From positions 1 through 58,534 of the forward strand of contig JAFQPO010000006.1 in NCBI GenBank assembly GCA_017411715.1: a DNA stretch of 58,534 nt, in the 5' to 3' direction. Source of the stretch: Bacilli bacterium. Lineage in GTDB: Bacteria > Bacillota_I > Bacilli_A > ML615J-28 > CAG-313. A program made the position numbers and the translations under genes. Below, in pieces: positions 52,077 through 58,534 of this stretch; positions within the stretch are counted from its first letter, which is position 1, and every line of letters starts with the position of its first letter. The notes under the pieces are model-generated. The model had not been told where the DNA came from. It saw only the letters and a list, made by a program, of their open reading frames with translations, and made no database searches.

Positions 52077-52775
52077 CTATTTATTCAGTTTTACCATACT
52101 TAACGCAATAAACATTTGTGACGGTACATAAAATACCCACGCTAAATTAAAACCTGGATTACATAAGAAGGAAAGGAAAGTTCCTTCTTTAATTTCTAGA
52201 TATAATGAATCTAATACATCTAATCCAATTAATAAATCACAACATGCAAAAAGTAGTAAACCAATTGGAAATAATAACGACTTTTTATATTGAATAGAAG
52301 CGAATATTATATTCATTATTAAATTAGTATAATAAAACATTGATATAATACTTAAAAAATCTGTTTTATCTTTTAAAACAATAACAGTAATGATAAGTAC
52401 TAAAACAATCATTATTATTCTTATTAATAAATGAATGAGTTTTTGTTTGTTTGAGGATTGATTAAAATAAATTCTTAAAAAATAACAGATTTGAGTAATT
52501 GAGAAAAAACACATTGCAGGAATTTGATACATTGGCTCAATTACAACTAAAAACAAATCTGCACATACTGTACATACTAGTCCTATTTGAGTGTAGATAT
52601 AATTTCTATTTCTATTCATAAATAAAAGTGGAAATATACATGCAAGTACTATCGTGCTAAAGGATAGTATTGTATTAATATCACCACTTGTTATTTGAAT
52701 TAAAATACTAAATGTTATTTCAATAATAACAAAAATGCTAGACAATAAAACAATTTGTCTTTTATTAATTCGCAT
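52077..52775 (-). CDS. YhhN/TMEM86-like membrane protein
   Basis: The 232 residues have about eight membrane segments. Two Asp residues in membrane motifs stand out: Asp73 in TVCADLFLVV and Asp180 in LLLFACCDLLIGLD, 107 residues apart, with SITQICYFLR in between. This is the pattern of the YhhN/TMEM86 family, whose animal members are lysoplasmalogenases. It overlaps the preceding gene by 11 bp, so the two are translationally coupled. The family call rests on motif pattern and topology only, and lipid hydrolysis is inference. Confidence 0.6.
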   Translation of the reverse strand: MRINKRQIVLLSSIFVIIEITFSILIQITSGDINTILSFSTIVLACIFPLLFMNRNRNYIYTQIGLVCTVCADLFLVVIEPMYQIPAMCFFSITQICYFLRIYFNQSSNKQKLIHLLIRIIMIVLVLIITVIVLKDKTDFLSIISMFYYTNLIMNIIFASIQYKKSLLFPIGLLLFACCDLLIGLDVLDSLYLEIKEGTFLSFLCNPGFNLAWVFYVPSQMFIALSMVKLNK

Positions 52776-53589
52776 TTACTGCCTTTCTACCTGATAGATA
52801 AATAATTAACTTACTAACATAATGGAAAATGAATGCTATTATAGAGAAACCAATCATATATATCAATAAGAAATCTATATAGGCAACCTTAGTATAAATA
52901 ATATTTAAAATAGGTAAAGTACAATCAAAATAAGGACTAATATAGAACATATTAAATGTTTCATCAATATTATTAGCTTGAAAATAATTATAGACAATTA
53001 TATTTAATAATAAGGCAACTGCTAATAAACATACAAAAACTAAAAGAGCTTTTAAACAGTAGTATACATTATATTTCTTTCTATTATAAACCACACAGAA
53101 TATTCCCAATACTACTTGTCCACCATGATGGACCATTGTTTGAATATTAATACCAATAGTGCTAATGAATACATCATTTGGATATAACATTACTGCGATC
53201 CCTGCGAATAAAACAAAGGTAGACATAAAAGATATAAACGCATCTTTAAATTTACCTTCTTTAGATAAGAAAATAAATGGAAGAATATAAATAGGTGTAG
53301 AACAAAATTGGAAAGGAAAAGCATACCATGCATAATCCCATTCTACCACGCCATTATTATATTCAAATGTAAAAATAACTTGTTTATATACTTCTAATAC
53401 AACATAAATTATCCAGGCAATAAACATTATTTTATTAAAAGTTTTATTACTACAATTTTTACCAAATATACATAATAAAATAGTTCCTGCGATAACTAAT
53501 CCTAAAAATAACAAATGAAACCATCCGTAATTAGTAGGTGTTGTCATTCCACTATCTAATATGTAAAGAAATTTTTCAAACCAATTCAT
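52765..53589 (-). CDS. YwaF/TMEM164-like membrane protein (TIGR02206 type)
   Basis: The 274 residues have about seven membrane segments. The YwaF/TIGR02206 pattern is visible: HLLFLGLVIAGT, the polar motif FPFQFCSTPIYILPF (Cys96) and IQTMVHHGGQVVLG (His154, His155). TMEM164, a eukaryotic relative, acts as an ether-phospholipid acyltransferase and depends on a Cys and a His. The frame extends to a TTG at 53601, but GAGG sits 6 bases before the ATG at 53589. It is coupled to the YhhN-like gene. The function in bacteria is not established. Confidence 0.7.
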   Translation of the reverse strand: MNWFEKFLYILDSGMTTPTNYGWFHLLFLGLVIAGTILLCIFGKNCSNKTFNKIMFIAWIIYVVLEVYKQVIFTFEYNNGVVEWDYAWYAFPFQFCSTPIYILPFIFLSKEGKFKDAFISFMSTFVLFAGIAVMLYPNDVFISTIGINIQTMVHHGGQVVLGIFCVVYNRKKYNVYYCLKALLVFVCLLAVALLLNIIVYNYFQANNIDETFNMFYISPYFDCTLPILNIIYTKVAYIDFLLIYMIGFSIIAFIFHYVSKLIIYLSGRKAVNAN

Positions 53590-53621
53590 ATAATACCTCA
53601 AGACATAACTATCTATTTTAC

Positions 53622-53650
53622 ATTATACATCAAGTACCATTAAATGGCAA
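53622..53650 (-). promoter_or_regulatory. Sigma-A promoter of the YwaF-like/YhhN-like pair
   Basis: TTGCCA (53645-53650), 17 bp, TATAAT (53622-53627) with an extended TGA/TG context. Confidence 0.7.
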
Positions 53651-53697
53651 GATGCGTTTTACTATAATGCATTTTTTTCATATTAGAAAGCATATAA

Positions 53698-53730
53698 AAA
53701 AGCTATTAAAATAATTATTTAATAGCTTTT
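53698..53730 (-). terminator. Intrinsic terminator of the serpin gene
   Basis: Stem AAAAGCTATTAAA/TTTAATAGCTTTT (53698-53710 with 53718-53730) with a 7-base loop is followed on the minus strand by TTATATG. Confidence 0.75.
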
Positions 53731-53743
53731 ACTCATTATTAAT

Positions 53744-55066
53744 CTATATATTGTTAACTACTCCACTAAATAATACCACATTATCAATAGTCATCATAAA
53801 GCCAAATGATTGATTAATAATAAAATCATAGTAAATTTTCTTATATGTCTCAGATGGTAATCCCGTTCCACCTGCCGCACTTATAGTAACTGCAGCACCT
53901 TCAATACCTTTTTTGTCAACAATTAATTTTGTTTGATGAGTCATTTGCTTAATATAACATATTTCATCTGTTATTTTATCAAAATTAGCTATTGTTTCTC
54001 TAAACATTTTAGAAACACCATAATCTTCACTAAATAACAGAGAAAGATCTTCATCAAATGATGCGTCAAATTCTGGGAACAAACATCTAGTATAATATTC
54101 TTCTTTTAAATCTTCATTGATATAATTATAATCATCATCACTTAAAATAGTATCTAAATTATCATTATTATAAATTTCATCTAAACTTTTAAACGTAGGT
54201 TTAATAAAGTATAATTTTACTCTATGACTAGTTGATGTATAAAAATACTCAAATCCATCGCCTTGTTGAACTGCTCCACGGAAATAGTCACCTTTTAATA
54301 ATTTCATTGACTTAGTTGTACCATTTTGATTTTTAAAATCATATGTGTTTTGAGTATAAGGTAAAGGATCACCATATATATCCCATGTATCTTTTAAATA
54401 TAATGTATTAATTAATAAGAATAATGTATACTGATCGAAATTATAATCTTTATTGATTAATCCTTTCGTATTTCTACAAATATAATCTTTAACTGCTTTA
54501 TTAGCTGACTCATTATCTATAGTAAATGGTGCTGCATATGAATCTGTATAAAAAGCATTTCTTAAAATTTCAATACCATCATCTTTATGTTCTACATTAT
54601 CATTTAGCCAAACGGAATTACTTAATTGAATACTATGCGTTATACCCCCCATATCCGCTTTTTGTTCACGATTCAAACTAGAATATAAATATTTTGTATA
54701 TTCTACAATCATATCATAAGGTATACCTAAAAGATTTACTAATTCATCTTGAACTTCTTCTAATGCAGCACCTGTCATCATTGCTAAAGCCATATAAATT
54801 GAAATTGGTGATATAGCCAGTCTATCATATTTTTCATTATATCTCAAATACACTTTTTCTGACAAATCAGTTGAAAATTCACCAACTGCTCTAATGAATT
54901 TATTATATTCTTCTGTATTAATATATTTTTGTTTAGCACTACTTTTATTTAATAATAAATATTGTAAATCACTTTTATCATACTGTTTTTCAATAGGAGT
55001 GATAGTACAACCTGTTGTGAATAAACAAGATAAAATAATCAATATCATTGCCAATAATTTTTTCAT
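53744..55066 (-). CDS. Serpin-family protease inhibitor lipoprotein
   Basis: The 440 residues have a lipobox (TTGC, Cys20) and a full serpin fold: RLAISPISIYMALAMMTGAA, SNSVWLND, FLLINTLYLKDTW, TRCLFPEFDAS, MTHQTKLIVDKKGIEGAA and the C-terminal FGFMMTIDNVVLFSGVV. The reactive-centre hinge GIEGAAVTISAA keeps small residues, as in inhibitory serpins. By hinge counting the scissile P1-P1' bond is near Thr401-Gly402 (GGTGLP). It would trap a serine or cysteine protease at the cell surface. It is a single-gene unit. The 235-base gap upstream holds a TATAAT with no good -35. Confidence 0.93.
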   Translation of the reverse strand: MKKLLAMILIILSCLFTTGCTITPIEKQYDKSDLQYLLLNKSSAKQKYINTEEYNKFIRAVGEFSTDLSEKVYLRYNEKYDRLAISPISIYMALAMMTGAALEEVQDELVNLLGIPYDMIVEYTKYLYSSLNREQKADMGGITHSIQLSNSVWLNDNVEHKDDGIEILRNAFYTDSYAAPFTIDNESANKAVKDYICRNTKGLINKDYNFDQYTLFLLINTLYLKDTWDIYGDPLPYTQNTYDFKNQNGTTKSMKLLKGDYFRGAVQQGDGFEYFYTSTSHRVKLYFIKPTFKSLDEIYNNDNLDTILSDDDYNYINEDLKEEYYTRCLFPEFDASFDEDLSLLFSEDYGVSKMFRETIANFDKITDEICYIKQMTHQTKLIVDKKGIEGAAVTISAAGGTGLPSETYKKIYYDFIINQSFGFMMTIDNVVLFSGVVNNI

Positions 55067-55256
55067 TTATTTTCCCCTTTCCTAACCTTTATTCTAAAAG
55101 TTATCCAAAATATTATGACCAATATTTCCTTCGTAATCATTGACTCAATAACAAGATATTTTTTAAATCACCTATATTATACTAAATATTATTTTAAAAT
55201 GCACTAGAATTTACTCTCTTTATAAGAGAACTTTTTCGTTTACATAAAATTGCAAA

Positions 55257-55285
55257 AAGAACTAGCACGATGAATGCTAGTTCTT
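55257..55285 (-). terminator. Intrinsic terminator of the large surface protein gene
   Basis: Stem AAGAACTAGCA/TGCTAGTTCTT (55257-55267 with 55275-55285) with a 7-base loop is followed on the minus strand by TTTTTGC. Confidence 0.85.
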
Positions 55286-55301
55286 AATTATATTAGTTCG
55301 C

Positions 55302-58300
55302 TTAGTTAGCAATTTCCTCTGGAGCGATAATTTCAACGCCATCTTCTGGTAGGGAATCAGAATTTTCAATTCCTGTAACATTAATTACACCATCTGGATA
55401 ACTATATTCAGGATTATCAATCCAATACTCAGCTGGATAGAACTCATATTCATCTCCAAATGATTCACAAGTGTTATGAATTATTTCACCATCAAGTTCA
55501 TATCTATACGCTACATCCCATAAGTTATACATTGTTTCATCAGTAGGATCATCATAGAAACGAACTCTACCCATACTTGATAAGCTAATAGCAGAATACG
55601 CATTATCAAAGTTTTCCGAAGCTTCTCCGCCTGCGTATGAAACAAAGCCATTAGTTACTCTGATATCAACATATTTCTTAATGAACGGATTTTCTCCCGT
55701 TGTCCATACTGCATATAAAAAGCCACTTGCTTCGCTTGTTATTGTGTAAGTAAACGTTTGTTGGTTACTTATTAAAATGTATTCAGTTCCGTTGTGACCG
55801 TAAATTTCTAGATACCAGCCAAGGAATACGGTACATTCGCCATCAGGAATCGGTGAAGTACTCAATTCAAATGTAGTGCCTTCTTTACCTTCAATTTCAG
55901 TACTATAATGCGTTTCTCCGCCGTTAACGATTACGTACGAATCGTAATTCCAGCCCTCACAATATTGGTTATATATCGTATCCGTATAAACAGGTGTTAA
56001 CGTCATATTAGAAGTCACGTAGAAATGATAATTATTAAATTCATCGCCGTTTCCATCCACCCAGTATTCAAACGTTTTGCCGTCTATGTCATTAGCGTAT
56101 ACATATACGTGAGTATTAGCCGGTACTTCTACTGTTCCGTAATAAAGTTCGTCGTCAATTTCAAAATATCCGTTCTCAACGGTAATTCTAAATGTCTCAC
56201 TAGGTTCTACAGGTACTTCTACTTCGTGACAAATTACTCTTATGTATGCAGCATCTCTTCTAGGATCACTTGATGAGTTAAATACATAAGTTGCACTTTC
56301 TGATAGCGTAATCCATTTTTGATTTTCAAAATCCCAAATTTCATATCGATCAAACACTATACCTTCTTTGCCTTCCCATGTAAATGTAATAGGACTTCCA
56401 CTATTATATACATATGCACTATTATTATAAACATTTACATTACTTCCACTTAATTCAACACAATCGAATGAGTCACTGAAAAGTAATCTAAACGCATTGG
56501 TTGTTTCAGGAAGAGTTAAAGTAAAGTTATTAAATGCTGTACGCTTTGAACACAATGACTTAATATCTTTTTCTATATTTTCGTATGAATAAACAACTGA
56601 CTTACCAGCAGCATCTAATTTTTCATATTCTTCAGGAGATACAATTTCTTTATATGATCTCATGATAAAGATAGTTCTATAATATGTTCCATAATCTTCA
56701 AATCCATAAGTAATGCCAGTTTCTTTATCAACATGCATATACTTTTTATATGATGAGTCTTTATCTTTTACATAACTAATTATATCTCTTCCACCTGTTG
56801 TTACATATTCATCATTTTCATCATAATATCCACCTTGGAATGATTTACCTTCAAAATCAATTTCCCATGATGTTCCTGATAAGTCATCATATGCTTGAGA
56901 TGTTGGAATACGTAATTCATTATAAGTTTCAGCCCAATAATCATGATATGATTCAAATACTGATGATCTAGCACTCATACTGTTACTTAATAACATACCA
57001 TCTCCACATCCAATATTATAATCTGGAGAATCTAAAGTTTTGATCCAATAATTTACATCATATGCATATCCATAAATGGCCCATAAGTATTCAGTTCTTC
57101 TATCTCCACCTGATTTAGATAAATAAACAGGTTCTAAAGTTGTTGAATCTTCGTCATCTATATACATGAAAACATATGTATCATGATAATCTGCATTTGA
57201 TGAATATTCAGATTCATATTGTATTGCCCAAATATATACTTTTTGTCCATCTGCATTTCTATAAGAATAGTAATACTCATCATGGCACACTTTACCGCCA
57301 TATGTATATTGATAATTAATCATCTTATTATCCATGAATCCGATTAAATCTTGGTCACCCAAATACCAGTATTCTTCAAAGTAGTCACAATATTTACAAT
57401 GAACACGATATTTACCATATTGTCCATCTTTGCTTTCAACTTGGATATCCCAATCGTCATAATCAATGGTGTGTTCATCAGTAACTGGAATACTTTCAGT
57501 CCATTCATAACCACAGAAGCATTCATATTTTCTTAAACCTTCTTCAGCATGGCTAGGTGCTTTTACTGTATCACTGTTATATTCAGTATGCTCTTCATAA
57601 ACAACTTCACCACAAATATTACATTCCATTTTATGATATTGACCATTATGATGAACGTATTCGCCAAAATCATGATGTCCACCATTTTCAAATTCTAATT
57701 CATATTTAATATCACCTTTGGAATTTGTAGATTTATAAAGTACACCTTCTTCACAATTTCCTCTGAAAATTTCTTCACGATTAGAGAAATCTTCAATATC
57801 TATATCTTCAAAAATAGGATAATAATAACCACTTCTAAATACTAGAATTGAAAAATCTTCATCTGGAATAATAGTACCTGTTGCAGAAGCCCAATATTTG
57901 AATGTTCTTCCATCTTGATCACTTAATGTAACATTTAAAACATCATTTTCTTGAGCAAGATAAACATTAACACCTTCACCATACACCTTGCTATTAGATG
58001 TAACTGTCTCTTTGCCTTCAAAAGATGCTGTTCCCCCAGATATTACGATAATAATACCTGATTCTTCTACATCATCTGATTTTTCACGTCCACAAACTGT
58101 ACATGTATATATTACTAATCCACTTTCTTCATCAGTAATTCCTTCATCGTATGTACAATCACCAGTTTCAACTTCTCCACAGTTACATGATCTTTCGTGT
58201 TTATCTTCTGCTACTTGACTTGGATACCAATCTGTAAAATCATGTCCTTCTGTTTTTCCAACTTTTTCTTCTTTTGTTCTTCCACATACTGTACATGTAT

Positions 58301-58534
58301 ATGTTTTTATACCTTCTTCAAAATGACTTGGTTCTTTTGTTACTTTACCTTCATCGTATGTACAATCGCCAGTTTCAACTTCTCCACATTTACATAATCT
58401 TTCGTGTTTATCTTCTGCTACTTGACTTGGATACCAATCTGTAAACTCATGTCCTTCTGTTTTTCCAACTTTTTCTTCTTTTGTTCTTCCACATACTGTA
58501 CATGTATATGTTTTTATACCTTCTTCAAAATGAC
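55302..58534 (-). CDS. Large surface protein with CxC/CxxC repeats and divergent InlB-type repeats (partial)
   Basis: The frame is open from the right window edge to TAA at 55302, giving at least 1076 residues; the N-terminus is missing. The first part has tandem 69-residue Cys repeats (CTVCGRTKEE, GHDFTDWYPSQVAEDKHE, CNCGEVETGDCTYDEG). At least three divergent InlB-type (Flg_new_2) repeats follow (GGTASFEG ... GRTFKYWAS; VENGYFEI ... GKTFEYWVD; VTNGFVSYAGG). Between them lies a 400-residue Tyr/Asp-rich region with no recognised family. No sortase motif or C-terminal membrane helix is seen. A GTG at 57986 is not the true start, because the frame continues upstream. The likely role is adhesion or scaffolding at the surface. 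Confidence 0.85.
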   Translation of the reverse strand, partial: HFEEGIKTYTCTVCGRTKEEKVGKTEGHEFTDWYPSQVAEDKHERLCKCGEVETGDCTYDEGKVTKEPSHFEEGIKTYTCTVCGRTKEEKVGKTEGHDFTDWYPSQVAEDKHERSCNCGEVETGDCTYDEGITDEESGLVIYTCTVCGREKSDDVEESGIIIVISGGTASFEGKETVTSNSKVYGEGVNVYLAQENDVLNVTLSDQDGRTFKYWASATGTIIPDEDFSILVFRSGYYYPIFEDIDIEDFSNREEIFRGNCEEGVLYKSTNSKGDIKYELEFENGGHHDFGEYVHHNGQYHKMECNICGEVVYEEHTEYNSDTVKAPSHAEEGLRKYECFCGYEWTESIPVTDEHTIDYDDWDIQVESKDGQYGKYRVHCKYCDYFEEYWYLGDQDLIGFMDNKMINYQYTYGGKVCHDEYYYSYRNADGQKVYIWAIQYESEYSSNADYHDTYVFMYIDDEDSTTLEPVYLSKSGGDRRTEYLWAIYGYAYDVNYWIKTLDSPDYNIGCGDGMLLSNSMSARSSVFESYHDYWAETYNELRIPTSQAYDDLSGTSWEIDFEGKSFQGGYYDENDEYVTTGGRDIISYVKDKDSSYKKYMHVDKETGITYGFEDYGTYYRTIFIMRSYKEIVSPEEYEKLDAAGKSVVYSYENIEKDIKSLCSKRTAFNNFTLTLPETTNAFRLLFSDSFDCVELSGSNVNVYNNSAYVYNSGSPITFTWEGKEGIVFDRYEIWDFENQKWITLSESATYVFNSSSDPRRDAAYIRVICHEVEVPVEPSETFRITVENGYFEIDDELYYGTVEVPANTHVYVYANDIDGKTFEYWVDGNGDEFNNYHFYVTSNMTLTPVYTDTIYNQYCEGWNYDSYVIVNGGETHYSTEIEGKEGTTFELSTSPIPDGECTVFLGWYLEIYGHNGTEYILISNQQTFTYTITSEASGFLYAVWTTGENPFIKKYVDIRVTNGFVSYAGGEASENFDNAYSAISLSSMGRVRFYDDPTDETMYNLWDVAYRYELDGEIIHNTCESFGDEYEFYPAEYWIDNPEYSYPDGVINVTGIENSDSLPEDGVEIIAPEEIAN
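58141..58534. repeat. 207-bp in-frame tandem repeat
   Basis: Bases 58141-58327 recur at 58348-58534 with a 207-bp period (69 codons) and about 4 differences in 187 aligned bases. The repeat continues past the window edge. It encodes the Cys-rich 69-residue module of the large surface protein. Confidence 0.9.

Noticed and set aside
55067..55256. Regulatory RNA or small gene upstream of the serpin
   Set aside because: Only a short CTCTT/AAGAG palindrome and an isolated TATAAT were seen; no ORF with an SD or conserved RNA motif was found.
58141..58534. Direct repeats as a possible CRISPR array
   Set aside because: The unit is 207 bp, uninterrupted by variable spacers, and in frame within a protein gene.
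1..58534. Mobile elements, prophage genes, tRNA or rRNA
   Set aside because: No transposase, integrase, phage structural gene, terminal inverted repeat pair or tRNA-like cloverleaf was recognised on either strand.

Overview
The window is an AT-rich (roughly 30-33% G+C by eye), densely coding stretch of a Gram-positive-type chromosome. Most genes lie on the minus strand. Trp is encoded by TGG, nearly all stops are TAA or TAG, and a TGA stop is seen at 22962, so the standard bacterial code applies. The B. subtilis-like order rny-ymdB-spoVS-(GNAT)-miaB-cotE, RecU, many lipoproteins with InlB B-repeats, and the low G+C together suggest an uncultured host-associated member of Bacilli or a Mycoplasmatota-adjacent lineage (Erysipelotrichales, RF39 or Acholeplasmatales-like). 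That placement is inference. No tRNA, rRNA, CRISPR array, IS element, prophage or integrase was recognised, and no gene-free stretch exceeds 300 bases.

Layout. 1-558: start of a surface lipoprotein that runs off the left edge. 723-6535: an RNA-processing and spore-coat block with a LysM protein, CotE, MiaB, an acetyltransferase, SpoVS, YmdB and RNase Y. 6759-7623: recU and a DUF1294 protein on the plus strand. 7670-12523: a run with an SxxK serine hydrolase, a PASTA-nuclease lipoprotein, a 5'-nucleotidase lipoprotein and a threonine aldolase, divergent from udk (12648-13292). 13327-16951: a heterodimeric ABC exporter. 17057-19039: an InlB-repeat SGNH hydrolase. 19132-21381: a DUF1538 membrane protein with two PII-type regulators. 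21482-23321: a YtrA-type regulator with an ABC transporter. 23433-30855: an MBL hydrolase, a VWA lipoprotein, a lipoprotein with a membrane-bound XRE regulator, a GH5 glycanase and a Na/Pi symporter. 30968-40249: three type-2 amidases interleaved with PiT, YdcF and GNAT genes. 40378-44665: a lipoprotein with a possible frameshifted tail, malQ, a 31-residue membrane peptide, hpt and a COG2509 flavoprotein. 44756-50335: the polyamine system potDCBA with an XRE-cupin regulator. 50523-53589: a membrane protein, upp, and a coupled pair of membrane proteins resembling YhhN/TMEM86 and YwaF/TMEM164. 53744-55066: a secreted serpin. 55302-58534: the C-terminal part of a very large repeat-rich surface protein.

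How it fits together. The cell appears to scavenge nucleic acids (surface nuclease, 5'-nucleotidase, udk, upp, hpt), phosphate (two transporter families), glycans (GH5, MalQ) and polyamines. It carries a large mix-and-match lipoprotein surface built from InlB B-repeats, Big_2 domains and Cys/His repeats attached to different enzymes. The most interesting signals are: a tandem YwaF/TMEM164-like plus YhhN/TMEM86-like gene pair hinting at ether-lipid remodelling; a PotD with two chitin-binding-like repeats inserted in it and a C-terminal membrane anchor; the PII-PII-DUF1538 module; a helical domain inserted into an InlB repeat in two amidase paralogs; a CotE/SpoVS spore block; and a bacterial lipoprotein serpin.
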